From positions 1-64,000 of the forward strand of contig JAEETC010000003.1 in the NCBI GenBank assembly GCA_016286585.1: a stretch of DNA of 64,000 nt, read 5' to 3'. Origin of the DNA: Prevotella sp. Lineage in GTDB: Bacteria > Bacteroidota > Bacteroidia > Bacteroidales > Bacteroidaceae. The notes beneath the pieces are model-generated. The model ran no database searches, was not told where the DNA came from, and saw only the letters and a list, made by a program, of their open reading frames with translations. Of the stretch, positions 9,106 through 17,909 are shown piece by piece. The position numbers and the translations under genes were made by a program. Within the stretch, counting starts at the first letter, position 1; every line of letters starts with the position of its first letter.

Positions 9106-9117
9106 GAAAACGTTTTC
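9106..9117. promoter_or_regulatory. LacI-type operator candidate upstream of kduI
   Basis: Perfect 12-bp palindrome GAAAACGTTTTC with central CG, the hallmark of LacI-family operators, ending 31 bp upstream of the kduI -33 box. A second half-like AGCGTTTT follows. The core AAACGTTT recurs upstream of the pectinesterase gene at 31741-31748. The cognate regulator is not in the window. Confidence 0.55.
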
Positions 9118-9148
9118 AGCGTTTTTTGTCATTTTTAAGTTTTGCAAT

Positions 9149-9179
9149 TTTGTTATCCGTATAATAATTAGTATCTTTG
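9149..9179 (+). promoter_or_regulatory. Promoter of kduID
   Basis: -33 TTTG at 9149-9152 and -7 TATCTTTG at 9172-9179 with 19 bp spacing. Because transcription starts after about 9186, a TTG start at 9177 is ruled out for kduI. Confidence 0.8.
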
Positions 9180-9203
9180 CACACAACAAACGTAAAAGAG
9201 GGA

Positions 9204-10046
9204 ATGAAGACTAATTACGAGATACGGTATGCAACCCATCCGGAGGATGCCCGTCTTTACGATACGACTCGCATTCGTAAAGAATTTCTTATAGAGACCA
9301 TTTTTGCCGCCGACGAGGTGAACATGGTGTATTCGATGTACGATCGTATGGTGGTGGGCGGTGCTATGCCTGTTGCTGAGGCCTTGACACTTGAGGCCAT
9401 CGACCCATTGAAGGCGGAATTCTTCACAACCCGTCGTGAGATAGGTGTCTATAATGTAGGTGGTAAAGGTTCCATCAGGGTAGGGGAAGAAATATTTGAA
9501 TTAGACTTCAAGGAGGCATTATATATTGGTAAGGGCAATCGTAAGGTCGTCTTTAGTAGTTTAGACCCTCAACAGCCTGCCAAGTTCTACTTCAACTCCA
9601 CGACAGCCCACACGGCCTATCCTTGTCGGAAGGTTACAAAGCAGGATGCTGTTGTGGCACACATGGGTTGTCTCGACATGTCGAACGAACGTCACATCAA
9701 CAAGATGATCGTTAATCAGGTGCTGCCTACTTGTCAGCTACAGATGGGTATGACCGAACTGGCTACAGGCTCCGTTTGGAATACGATGCCTGCACATGTC
9801 CACGCTCGTCGCATGGAGGCCTACTTTTATTTCGAGTTGCCTGAGGATCAGGCAGCTTGTCACTTTATGGGTGAGCCACAAGAGACGCGCCACATCTGGC
9901 TTCACAACGAGCAGGCCGTGCTGTCGCCAGAGTGGAGCATCCATAGTGCTGCAGCCACGCATAACTACACCTTCATCTGGGGTATGGGTGGTGAGAATCT
10001 CGACTATGGCGACCAGGACTTTTCAAAAATTACAGAATTAAAATAA
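9204..10046 (+). CDS. kduI: 5-dehydro-4-deoxy-D-glucuronate isomerase
   Basis: Cytosolic KduI interconverts 5-keto-4-deoxyuronate (DKI) and DKII after pectate or glycosaminoglycan lysis. It has 280 residues from ATG 9204, close to the E. coli enzyme (278). Zinc ligands are visible: H198 and H200 with E205 in HVHARRMEAYFYF, and H247 in WSIHSAAATHNYTF. An in-frame TTG at 9177 sits inside the -7 box and is not a credible start. kduD follows 21 bp downstream, so the pair forms an operon behind a promoter with an upstream LacI-type palindrome. Confidence 0.95.
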   Translation: MKTNYEIRYATHPEDARLYDTTRIRKEFLIETIFAADEVNMVYSMYDRMVVGGAMPVAEALTLEAIDPLKAEFFTTRREIGVYNVGGKGSIRVGEEIFELDFKEALYIGKGNRKVVFSSLDPQQPAKFYFNSTTAHTAYPCRKVTKQDAVVAHMGCLDMSNERHINKMIVNQVLPTCQLQMGMTELATGSVWNTMPAHVHARRMEAYFYFELPEDQAACHFMGEPQETRHIWLHNEQAVLSPEWSIHSAAATHNYTFIWGMGGENLDYGDQDFSKITELK

Positions 10047-10067
10047 ACTTCTAAAACAAACAGAATT

Positions 10068-10871
10068 ATGGCAAATTTATTTTCATTGGAAGGTAAGAAC
10101 GCTTGGATTACTGGCGCCTCTTACGGTATTGGTTTCAACATTGCTAAGGCTTTCGTAGCAGCCGGCATCAAGAACATCATCTTCAACGACATCAATGAGG
10201 CTGCTCTCGAGCGCGGTCTGGCCAACTACAAAGAGGCTGGTATCGAAAACGTAAAAGGCTATGTATGCGACGTGACTGACGAGAATGCCGTGAAGGCACT
10301 CGTGGAGACCATCCACGCAGAGGTTGGCAATATCGACATCCTCGTGAATAATGCTGGTATCATCAAGCGTATTCCCATGCACGAGATGAAGCGTGCCGAG
10401 TTCCAGCAGGTCATCGACATCGACCTCGTGGGTCCGTTCATCTGCTCTTCAGCTGTCATTCCTGAGATGATGGAGCGCCGTGAGGGTAAGATCATCAATA
10501 TCTGCTCGATGATGTCTGAACTGGGCCGCGAGACCGTCAGTGCATACGCTGCCGCCAAGGGTGGTCTGAAGATGCTCACCCGCAACATCTGCTCAGAGTA
10601 TGGTGAGTACAACATCCAGTGTAACGGCATTGGCCCGGGTTACATCGCTACCCCGCAGACAGCTCCACTCCGTGAGAAACAGCCCGATGGCAGCCGTCAT
10701 CCGTTCGACTCGTTCATATGTGCCAAGACTCCTGCAGGCCGCTGGCTTGATCCTTCAGAGCTCGGTGGTCCCGCTGTGTTCTTGGCTTCTCATGCCTCTG
10801 ACGCTGTGAACGGCCATGTGCTCTATGTAGACGGTGGTATTCTCGCCTATATCGGTAAGCAGCCCAAGTAA
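10068..10871 (+). CDS. kduD: 2-dehydro-3-deoxy-D-gluconate 5-dehydrogenase
   Basis: Short-chain dehydrogenase that reduces DKII (2,5-diketo-3-deoxygluconate) to KDG with NAD(P)H, the step after KduI. It has 267 residues. The Rossmann motif TGASYGIG is at 15-22, NNAG near 94-97, and the catalytic triad is S147, Y160 and K164 (YAAAK). The C-terminal GGILAYIGKQP resembles KduD proteins. KDG kinase and aldolase are absent from the window. A bidirectional terminator separates it from the convergent HU gene. Confidence 0.93.
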   Translation: MANLFSLEGKNAWITGASYGIGFNIAKAFVAAGIKNIIFNDINEAALERGLANYKEAGIENVKGYVCDVTDENAVKALVETIHAEVGNIDILVNNAGIIKRIPMHEMKRAEFQQVIDIDLVGPFICSSAVIPEMMERREGKIINICSMMSELGRETVSAYAAAKGGLKMLTRNICSEYGEYNIQCNGIGPGYIATPQTAPLREKQPDGSRHPFDSFICAKTPAGRWLDPSELGGPAVFLASHASDAVNGHVLYVDGGILAYIGKQPK

Positions 10872-10890
10872 GCTTCATCAGTACATACAA

Positions 10891-10928
10891 TTAATGGGGA
10901 TCCCGAAAGGAATCCCCATTAAATTTTT
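10891..10928. terminator. Bidirectional terminator between kduD and HU
   Basis: An 11-bp perfect stem TTAATGGGGAT / ATCCCCATTAA (10891-10901 / 10912-10922), followed by TTTTTTA on the plus strand. A-rich bases on the left give a weaker U-tract for the minus strand. Confidence 0.85.
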
Positions 10929-10944
10929 TATTACAGTTTTTAGC

Positions 10945-11214
10945 TTAGAGAGCGTCTGCGAGCTCAGCACCGGCCTTGAACTTAGCAACCTTCTTGGCTG
11001 CGATCTTGATCTTCTGCTTGGTAGCGGGGTTGATACCCTCACGAGCCGGGCGCTCGTTAACGCTGAAAGTACCGAAACCTACGAGAGCGACCTTGTCACC
11101 TGCTACGAGAGCGTCCTTAATAGCTGCTACTGTGGCGTCAAGAGCCTTCTTTGCGTCTACCTTTGAGAGACCAGCACCTGCTGCAATCTTCTCTACCAAT
11201 TCTGTTTTGTTCAT
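10945..11214 (-). CDS. hup: HU-family DNA-binding protein
   Basis: Nucleoid protein of 89 residues. The family core [20 protein letters not shown] forms the DNA-binding arm, after the helical N-terminus [27 protein letters not shown]. It binds and bends DNA as a dimer. The C-terminus is lysine/alanine rich. It is convergent with kduD. A minus-strand -7 box (TATATTTG, 11285-11278) lies about 64 bp upstream of the start. Confidence 0.96.
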   Translation of the reverse strand: MNKTELVEKIAAGAGLSKVDAKKALDATVAAIKDALVAGDKVALVGFGTFSVNERPAREGINPATKQKIKIAAKKVAKFKAGAELADAL

Positions 11215-11277
11215 AATTTTTAATTTTTAATGAATTATTAATAGTAATAAAACTAATTGATTAGCTGAAATTCTTCG

Positions 11278-11285
11278 CAAATATA
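11278..11285 (-). promoter_or_regulatory. -7 box of the HU gene
   Basis: TATATTTG on the minus strand followed by C. No clean TTTG lies at the correct -33 distance, so the support comes from the -7 box alone. Confidence 0.5.
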
Positions 11286-11459
11286 GTGTAAACTATTCAA
11301 ACAAACAACAAAAAAAAGGAAAAAGTTGCTTTTTTATTGAAAAATAGTTGTATTCACCCACATTTCAGCATGAAATCGGGATATTTTTCGTAATTTTGCG
11401 CCCAAATACGTGCCTTAGGGCATAATTGTAAAAATGTAAATTGTCAAATAGTAAATGAT

Positions 11460-12401
11460 ATGATGTTCCGTATACCACCTGTCACGAAGAATCTGCTGAT
11501 TATAAATCTGATAGCTTTCCTTGCCACGCTGGTCTTGCAGATGCGCGGTATCGATCTGGCAGATATCGGAGGTTTGCATTTCTTTATGGCCAGCCACTTT
11601 CATCTGTATCAGCTGGTGACTTATTTGTTCCTTCATGCCAGTTTCATGCATATCCTGTCGAATATGTTCGGATTGTGGATGTTTGGCTGCGTCATAGAGA
11701 ATGTATGGGGACCGAAGAAGTTCCTTTTTTATTACATTACTTGTGGAATAGGCGCAGGTCTGTTGCAGGAACTGGCACAGTTCGGCTCGTTTTATATGAC
11801 GGTGGCAGAGCAGGTGCCTGCCACTACTCTGGGCACGGTGCTGGAGTACGGCTCGGTCTATGCTGATGCCCTGAACTCCTGGACAACTATCGGTGCCTCG
11901 GGTGCTGTCTATGCAGTTATATTGGCCTTTGGCATGACATTCCCCAACGAGCGTTTGTTCATCATTCCGTTCCCCTTCCCCATCAAGGCGAAATGGTTTG
12001 TGCTGGGCTATGTGGCTATAGAGTTCTTCTCGGCACTTGGCTCTTCTGGCGATGGTGTGGCCCATACTGCCCATCTGGGCGGCATGCTCTTTGGCTATCT
12101 CATGATCCGCTATTGGAACAAACATCCTAATTCGACATACGACCGTGGTCGTGGACAGCAGTTCTTTGAGAACCTGAGGCGCAACTTTGAACAGCGTCAG
12201 CAGGGCCATCATACTCACGACCATCCGAATATGCATGTCGAGCAGGGGGGTAGGCCCGAGACCGACCAGGAGTATAACGCCCGTAAGCGTCAGAATCAGG
12301 AAGAGATCGACGCCATCCTCGACAAGATCCGTAAGAGTGGTTATGACAGTCTGACAAAGGAAGAGAAGAAAAGGCTCTTTGATGCGAGCAACGAGCGATG
12401 A
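11460..12401 (+). CDS. Rhomboid-family intramembrane serine protease
   Basis: Inner-membrane protease of 313 residues. Rhomboid signatures are present in order: HASFMHILSNM at 59-69, nucleophile S147 in GASGAVY, and H205 in AHTAHLGGMLFG, with six hydrophobic segments up to about residue 217. The C-terminal 95 residues are soluble and charged, rich in Gln, His, Arg and Glu. A -7 box TAATTTTG is at 11391-11398. The next gene overlaps the stop by four bases (ATGA), so the two are probably translated together. The substrate is unknown. Confidence 0.93.
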   Translation: MMFRIPPVTKNLLIINLIAFLATLVLQMRGIDLADIGGLHFFMASHFHLYQLVTYLFLHASFMHILSNMFGLWMFGCVIENVWGPKKFLFYYITCGIGAGLLQELAQFGSFYMTVAEQVPATTLGTVLEYGSVYADALNSWTTIGASGAVYAVILAFGMTFPNERLFIIPFPFPIKAKWFVLGYVAIEFFSALGSSGDGVAHTAHLGGMLFGYLMIRYWNKHPNSTYDRGRGQQFFENLRRNFEQRQQGHHTHDHPNMHVEQGGRPETDQEYNARKRQNQEEIDAILDKIRKSGYDSLTKEEKKRLFDASNER

Positions 12402-13495
12402 TCAAACAACTGAAAACCTTTACCGTCAATATCTTTGCCGGTGCCAATGTGGCCATCGTGCTGCTGATGCTGGCTACAGGCTATTCTGACCATATAAGTC
12501 CTGTCTCTTTTCCGTTGCTCTCTACCATGGGTATGGTTTTTCCAGCATTTCTGTTGGCAAACCTTTTGTTTGTGTTTTTCTGGCTTACCTTCAAGTGGCG
12601 GAGAGTGTGGATACCGATTGTAGGCTATCTGTTGGCATATCCGGCTTTAGCTCTCTATATGCCGATGCACTCGACCCAGGACGTGCCCGATGGCACCATT
12701 AAGCTCCTGTCGTACAACGTCTGCTCCTATTCGGGTGTCGACAATTTTAAGGAAAATGAGGGCTTCGATACGATTTATCACTATCTGGCCCGTCAGGATG
12801 CGGATATCGTCTGTCTGCAGGAAGATGTCGACACCTGGCGGCGCTATGTGTTCCATCGCTATGAGAAGATCTATCCTTACAACGATACCATATTCTTCTT
12901 TAATCAGAATGAAGCCAACGGCATGGGTATCCATAGCCGATTCCCCATTATCCGTCGGGAGCGCATTCCTTATGAGTCGAGGGCTAACGGTTCAGTGGCA
13001 TGGTATCTGCAGGTAGGCAATGATACAGTGCTGGTCATCAACAACCATCTGGAGTGTACCAACCTGACCAAAGAGGATCGTTCGCGTTATGAGCAGATAT
13101 TGAAGGGGAAGATGAGTCGTGATACTGCCAGGGAAGAGTCGAAGTTGTTGGTGCAGAAAGTCGGAAGGGCCAATGCTATCCGTGCGATAGGGGCAGAAGC
13201 CGTGCATCGTTATATCGAAGAGCACAGACAATACCCCATGATTGTCTGTGGGGACTTTAACGATAACCCTATTTCCTATTCCCGTCATGTTATCTCCAAG
13301 GGTCTGACGGATTGTTTTGCCGAGACGGGTCGCGGGCTCGGTTTGTCATATAATCGGAAAGGCTTTTATTTCCGTATTGATCATATTTTGTGCTCCGATC
13401 ATTTCACGCCATACAACTGCCAGGTTGACGATGAAATCAATGCAAGTGACCATTATCCTATCTTTTGTTGGCTAAAATTAGTGCATAAACCTTAA
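12398..13495 (+). CDS. Endonuclease/exonuclease/phosphatase-family protein, membrane anchored
   Basis: 365 residues with three N-terminal hydrophobic segments (about 11-30, 37-65, 72-92), then an EEP fold. EEP motifs appear in order: LLSYNVCSY, DIVCLQED (metal-binding Glu), VINNHLEC, VCGDFNDNP, FRIDHILCS and ASDHYPI (catalytic His). Members include phosphodiesterases, lipid and inositol phosphatases, and nucleases, so the substrate cannot be told from sequence. The catalytic domain most likely faces the periplasm. It forms a two-gene unit with the rhomboid protease. Confidence 0.88.
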   Translation: MIKQLKTFTVNIFAGANVAIVLLMLATGYSDHISPVSFPLLSTMGMVFPAFLLANLLFVFFWLTFKWRRVWIPIVGYLLAYPALALYMPMHSTQDVPDGTIKLLSYNVCSYSGVDNFKENEGFDTIYHYLARQDADIVCLQEDVDTWRRYVFHRYEKIYPYNDTIFFFNQNEANGMGIHSRFPIIRRERIPYESRANGSVAWYLQVGNDTVLVINNHLECTNLTKEDRSRYEQILKGKMSRDTAREESKLLVQKVGRANAIRAIGAEAVHRYIEEHRQYPMIVCGDFNDNPISYSRHVISKGLTDCFAETGRGLGLSYNRKGFYFRIDHILCSDHFTPYNCQVDDEINASDHYPIFCWLKLVHKP

Positions 13496-13522
13496 AAAAA
13501 GCGTGAAAAACGCCAATATTTT

Positions 13523-13552
13523 TTTCCATATCTGAAAAAATGTCTATATTTG
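13523..13552 (+). promoter_or_regulatory. Promoter of secDF
   Basis: -7 TATATTTG at 13545-13552 followed by CACGC, with TTTC at 13523-13526 as a near-consensus -33 at 18 bp spacing. The leader to the start codon is about 50 nt. Confidence 0.6.
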
Positions 13553-13610
13553 CACGCTAAAAATGTACGCGAACAGAATATATATATAATAAATAACATT
13601 AAAAATCAAA

Positions 13611-16600
13611 ATGCAAAACAAAGGAATTGTAAAAGTAATCGCAGTGCTTCTTGTGCTCGTGTGCTGCTTCTACCTCTCCTTCTCATTTGTGACACGCCAC
13701 TACGAGAGTAAGGCTGCCGCCATGGGTGAGGAAGCAGGTGCGGAGTACCTCGACTCAATCAACAACGAGAAGGTGTATATGGGCATCTACTCGCTGAAGC
13801 AGTGCCGTGAGATGGAGATTGGCCTGGGTCTTGACCTGAAGGGCGGTATGAACGTAATCCTCGAGGTGTCTGTGCCCGATGTCGTCGACGTGCTCGCCGA
13901 CCACAAGCAGGACGCAGCCTATAAGAAGGCCATGGAGTTGGCTAAGAAGGAAGAGGAGACCAGTCAGAACGACTTCATCTCTCTGTTCGTGAAGTATTGG
14001 AACCAGGAAGGCAATGGCCGTCCCCTTGCTGCTATCTTCGCTACCCAGCAGATGAAGGGCAAGGTGAGCACCCAGAGTACCGACTCAGAGGTGGAGGCTG
14101 CTATCCGTGCAGAGGTTGCCTCGGCTGTCGACAACTCGTTCAATGTGGTTCGTAACCGTATCGATAAGTTTGGTGTCGTTCAGCCTAATATCCAGAAACT
14201 CGAGGGCCAGAGCGGCCGTATCATGGTCGAGATGCCTGGTATCAAAGAGCCGGAGCGCGTGCGTAAGCTCCTCCAGGGAAGTGCCAACCTTGAGTTCTGG
14301 GAGACCTATAACTCTCAGGAGATCACCCCGCTGCTGGCTCAGCTGAACCAGCGTTGGGCTGCTCAGGGCGGTGAGGTTGTCGAAGAGGATACAATCGTTG
14401 CCGAGGCTATCGAGGCTGCTGCCGACACAGTGAAGGTTGCCACCACAGACCTGGCTGCCAAGCTGGCCAAGAAAGACACCAAGGCTGCTGACTCCAAGGC
14501 TGCCGAGCTGGCCAAGAAGCAGAACCCCCTGTTCTCGATCTTCCAGCCCACTCAGGGTAATACCCTTGCCGTCGTAGGTTATGCCAATGCCCGTGATACC
14601 GCTGAGATCGATAAGATCATCTACTCCGAACTCGCCCGTCAGATCTTCCCTGCTGAGCTGAAGCTCCGCTGGGGTGCCAAGGCAGAGGACTTCGGAGGTC
14701 AGAATACCAAGGGTGACATCTTCGAGCTCTATGCCCTGAAGATCACTGAGCCTTCAGGCCGTGCGCCGCTGGAGGGTGATGTCATCACCAACGGTAAGGA
14801 CGACTTCGACCAGATGGGTCATCCCTGTGTGTCGATGCAGATGAACTCTGACGGTGCCCGCCGCTGGAGCCAGATCACGAAGCAGAACATCGGTAAGGCC
14901 GTAGCCATCGTGCTCGACGATGCCGTCTACTCAGCTCCCCGTATCCTGACGCAGATTGACGGTGGTAACTCCCAGATCACTGGTAACTTCACCATCGAGG
15001 ACACCAAGGACCTTGCCAACACGCTGAACTCTGGTAAGATGCCGGCTCCGACCCGTATCGTTCAGGAAGAGGTTGTCGGTCCGTCACTCGGACAGCAGTC
15101 CATCAACCAGGGTATCATGTCATTCATCGTCGCCTTCGTGCTGCTGATGATCTACATGATTTTGCTGTATGGCTTCATTCCGGGTATCCTCTCCGATATC
15201 GCCCTGCTCTTCAACCTGTTCTTCACGCTGGGTATCCTCACTTCGTTCCAGGCTGCCCTGACGATGCCTGGTATTGCCGGTATCGTGCTGACACTGGGTA
15301 CTGCTGTGGATGCTAACGTGCTGATCTACGAGCGTATCAAGGAAGAGCTGAAGAAGGGCCTGAGCATGAAGGAAGCCCTCAACAAGGGTTACTCTAACGC
15401 CTTCAGCGCCATCTTCGACTCTAACCTCACATCATTGATTACAGGTGTTATCCTGCTCTACTTCGGTACTGGTCCTGTGAAGGGCTTCGCCACCACATGG
15501 ATCATCGGTATCCTCGTATCGTTCTTCACTGCCGTGTTCCTGACACGTCTAGTCTACGACCACATGCTGAAGAAGGACAAGTGGACCAACTTGACCTTCG
15601 TGACTGGCTATTCGAAGAACCTGATGCAGAATGCCCACTATAACTTCATGGGCACCTATAAGAAGTCGTTCACCGTCTACGGTGTCTTCGCCATTCTGTT
15701 CCTCATCTCGTTCGCCGTTCGCGGACTGAGCCAGAGCATTGACTTCACCGGTGGTCGTAACTACGTGGTGACCCTCGACAAGGAGACTCCCGTTGAGACC
15801 GTTCGTCAGGCTATGGCTGGTGCTTTCGTCAACACCATGGGCGAGAAGGCACAGCAGGAGGCCAATACCTCTGTCATTGCTCTGGGTACCGACGGGAAGA
15901 CCGTCCGTATCTCCACCAACTGGGATATCGAGTCAAACAATCCTGATGTCGACGACCAGGCAGAGACCATTCTCTTCAACACTCTGAAGAAAGCTGGTCT
16001 TGTCAGCCAGGAGAATGTCGAGCACTTCAAGAACCCCGATGTTCGTGAGGGTGGTTCCATCATTTCTTCTCAGAAGGTTGGTCCGTCAGTGGCTAAGGAC
16101 ATCACCTACGGAGCCATCATCTCCGTTCTGATTGCCTTGGTGGCCATCTTCCTCTACATCCTGCTCCGCTTCCGCAACCTCGCCTTCTCAGTGGGTGCTA
16201 TCGTTGCTCTGGCCCTCGACGCCCTCGTGGTGCTCGGTCTCTACTCCGCCTTGTGGGGCATCGTTCCCATGTCGTTGGAGATCGACCAGGTGTTCATTGG
16301 TGCCATCCTGACGGTGATCGGTTACTCCATCAACGATAAGGTGGTGGTGTTCGACCGTATCCGTGAGAACATCGGTCTCTACGGCAAGCGCGACCGTCAG
16401 CAGCTGTTCAACGATTCGCTGAACCAGACGCTGGCCCGTACCATCAACACCTCTGTGACGACGTTGATCGTGCTGCTCGCCATCTTCATCCTTGGCGGTG
16501 ATTCGATCCGTTCGTTCTCCTTCGCCATGATCCTCGGTGTCATCTTCGGTACCCTGTCTTCACTCTTCATTGCAGCTCCCGTGGCTTACCTGACACTGGG

Positions 16601-16640
16601 TCGCACCATCAAGGAAGAGGAAGCTCCCGCCAAGAAGTAA
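13611..16640 (+). CDS. secDF: Fused protein translocase subunit SecDF
   Basis: Inner-membrane RND-type accessory subunit that uses the proton gradient to pull exported proteins through SecYEG. At 1009 residues it fuses SecD and SecF, as common in Bacteroidetes. The SecD half has an N-terminal membrane helix, the GLGLDLKGGMNVILEV motif, a large periplasmic P1 region, and helices from about residue 500 with GTAVDANVLIYERIKEE. The SecF half starts near 680, with SIDFTGGRN, then GYSINDKVVVFDRIREN. A lysine/alanine-rich linker at about 270-305 interrupts the periplasmic domain. It has its own promoter and terminator. Confidence 0.96.
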   Translation: MQNKGIVKVIAVLLVLVCCFYLSFSFVTRHYESKAAAMGEEAGAEYLDSINNEKVYMGIYSLKQCREMEIGLGLDLKGGMNVILEVSVPDVVDVLADHKQDAAYKKAMELAKKEEETSQNDFISLFVKYWNQEGNGRPLAAIFATQQMKGKVSTQSTDSEVEAAIRAEVASAVDNSFNVVRNRIDKFGVVQPNIQKLEGQSGRIMVEMPGIKEPERVRKLLQGSANLEFWETYNSQEITPLLAQLNQRWAAQGGEVVEEDTIVAEAIEAAADTVKVATTDLAAKLAKKDTKAADSKAAELAKKQNPLFSIFQPTQGNTLAVVGYANARDTAEIDKIIYSELARQIFPAELKLRWGAKAEDFGGQNTKGDIFELYALKITEPSGRAPLEGDVITNGKDDFDQMGHPCVSMQMNSDGARRWSQITKQNIGKAVAIVLDDAVYSAPRILTQIDGGNSQITGNFTIEDTKDLANTLNSGKMPAPTRIVQEEVVGPSLGQQSINQGIMSFIVAFVLLMIYMILLYGFIPGILSDIALLFNLFFTLGILTSFQAALTMPGIAGIVLTLGTAVDANVLIYERIKEELKKGLSMKEALNKGYSNAFSAIFDSNLTSLITGVILLYFGTGPVKGFATTWIIGILVSFFTAVFLTRLVYDHMLKKDKWTNLTFVTGYSKNLMQNAHYNFMGTYKKSFTVYGVFAILFLISFAVRGLSQSIDFTGGRNYVVTLDKETPVETVRQAMAGAFVNTMGEKAQQEANTSVIALGTDGKTVRISTNWDIESNNPDVDDQAETILFNTLKKAGLVSQENVEHFKNPDVREGGSIISSQKVGPSVAKDITYGAIISVLIALVAIFLYILLRFRNLAFSVGAIVALALDALVVLGLYSALWGIVPMSLEIDQVFIGAILTVIGYSINDKVVVFDRIRENIGLYGKRDRQQLFNDSLNQTLARTINTSVTTLIVLLAIFILGGDSIRSFSFAMILGVIFGTLSSLFIAAPVAYLTLGRTIKEEEAPAKK

Positions 16641-16664
16641 GGTATACACCTTATTAATATATAA

Positions 16665-16696
16665 GGAAGCATCGCCCAGGCGGTGCTTCCTTTTTT
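16665..16696 (+). terminator. secDF terminator
   Basis: Stem GGAAGCATCGC / GCGGTGCTTCC with loop CCAG and one T-G wobble (16665-16690), followed by TTTTTT. It is a canonical intrinsic terminator. Confidence 0.92.
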
Positions 16697-16717
16697 GATG
16701 GTTCCCAAATCCTTAAT

Positions 16718-16788
16718 ATTGTTTAAATAACAGGCACGAAGTGTACAGGTTTAAACAATTAGTATTATCTTTGCAATGTATTGTTTAA
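16718..16788 (+). promoter_or_regulatory. Promoter with three ATTGTTTAA sites
   Basis: The -7 box TATCTTTG is at 16766-16773. ATTGTTTAA occurs at 16718-16726 and 16780-16788, and inverted at 16751-16759. The first two form a 10-bp inverted repeat (ATTGTTTAAA / TTTAAACAAT) spaced by 22 bp. Placement before and after the -7 box suggests an operator, possibly for the winged-helix protein encoded two genes downstream. Confidence 0.6.
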
Positions 16789-16806
16789 GTTATAAACGTA
16801 AAACAA

Positions 16807-17400
16807 ATGAATACTACTGACGAACTCGACGTGATTTCCCGCATACGAGGCGAGGTCATTAGTTCCAAGCAACTGACTGGCGAGAACCTCTTTCTGGCTT
16901 GGGGCTATCCCACGGCTATCGTATTATTGTTGGAGTTTGCAGCGCTTTTGATTTGGAATGAAGACTGGTGCGACTGGCTCTGGGCTGGCATCCCTGTGGT
17001 AGGGGTACCGCTGATGATGTATTTCCTGAATGAGGACTATGAGCGCACGCATAGAAGAACGCTCGACCAGAATGTCATCCTACAGATGTGGATATTTATC
17101 GGCTTTGCCTCTTGCCTTGGAGGTTTTGCAACAGGCTTTGCGGGAGTGTTCCAGCAGTGTTTCTTCGCCTATCTCGGTCTGCTCTGCGGCATGGGCTGTT
17201 TTATGACTGGCATCATCCTGCACTTCCGTCCTAAGACCATCTGTGGCATCATCGCATCGCTGCTCTCTGCAGTGCCTCTCTTTTTTCAGGGCGACCTCTG
17301 GCCTTGGCAGTTGCTTGTTACAGCCATCACTGTGGTCATCTCCCTCATCATCCCCGGACATGTGTTCCGCCGATACGTGCGAAGACACAATCATCCGTAA
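16807..17400 (+). CDS. Small multi-helix membrane protein of unknown function
   Basis: 197 residues with an N-terminal cytosolic stretch of about 27 residues and then five or six hydrophobic segments (about 28-48, 55-74, 93-117, 120-138, 144-160, 163-185). The tail is Arg/His rich. I do not recognise a catalytic motif. Its only informative context is the winged-helix regulator 70 bp downstream, in the arrangement of a membrane protein co-expressed with its repressor. The promoter carries three ATTGTTTAA sites that could be the operator. Confidence 0.7.
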   Translation: MNTTDELDVISRIRGEVISSKQLTGENLFLAWGYPTAIVLLLEFAALLIWNEDWCDWLWAGIPVVGVPLMMYFLNEDYERTHRRTLDQNVILQMWIFIGFASCLGGFATGFAGVFQQCFFAYLGLLCGMGCFMTGIILHFRPKTICGIIASLLSAVPLFFQGDLWPWQLLVTAITVVISLIIPGHVFRRYVRRHNHP

Positions 17401-17428
17401 AATCCTCGCCATCTGTGGTCAATTAAAT

Positions 17429-17455
17429 AATTCGTGTAATTCGTGCAATTCGTAG
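17429..17455. repeat. 9-nt tandem repeat AATTCGTGN
   Basis: Three consecutive 9-nt units, AATTCGTGT, AATTCGTGC and AATTCGTAG, lie between the membrane protein and regulator genes. Confidence 0.85.
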
Positions 17456-17470
17456 TAAAAAAAGAAGTAT

Positions 17471-17806
17471 ATGAGTAATTTCAAGTTCCCAGTTATCAAT
17501 CCTTTGCTGCACAGCGAGCTGCGGCTGAAGGTCATGGTGGCCCTCGACAGTCTCGAGAGTGCCGACTTCATGTATCTGTGTCAGATTACCGATTGCACCC
17601 GTGGCAACCTCAGCGTACAGATTACCATCCTCAAGGATGCCGGCTATCTGGTTGTTAATAAGAGTGGTATAGGCCGTTTCTCACGCACCACTTGTAGCAT
17701 CACAACCAAAGGTCGAGAGGCCCTCCACGCATATGAAGAAGGCCTTCGCCGTCTCTTCGAGCAGCAAGTCCCCGAGAAAGAGCCAGGTGAGGCGGAAATA
17801 GCCTGA
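17471..17806 (+). CDS. Winged-helix transcriptional regulator (HTH_34-like)
   Basis: 111-residue DNA-binding protein. Residues 12-95 fit a MarR/ArsR-like winged helix: LHSELRLKVMVALDSLESAD, recognition helix region CTRGNLSVQITILKDAGYL, then the wing VNKSGIGRFSRTTCSITTKGREAL. No effector domain is attached; a charged tail follows. Such proteins in Bacteroidetes are often encoded next to a small membrane protein they are assumed to regulate, as here. Autoregulation through the 16718-16788 sites is inference. Confidence 0.82.
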   Translation: MSNFKFPVINPLLHSELRLKVMVALDSLESADFMYLCQITDCTRGNLSVQITILKDAGYLVVNKSGIGRFSRTTCSITTKGREALHAYEEGLRRLFEQQVPEKEPGEAEIA

Positions 17807-17909
17807 TAGTAGATTATCAGGATGTCCTAATGTCGATGGGCAAACTATGCATTTGCCTGTTTATAATACAAACATTACGAAGAATTATATAATCTAAAAA
17901 AATTTCATT

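Noticed and set aside
9177-9203. TTG start extending kduI by nine codons
   Set aside because: The TTG is part of the -7 box TATCTTTG, upstream of the expected transcription start; ATG 9204 gives the normal family length.
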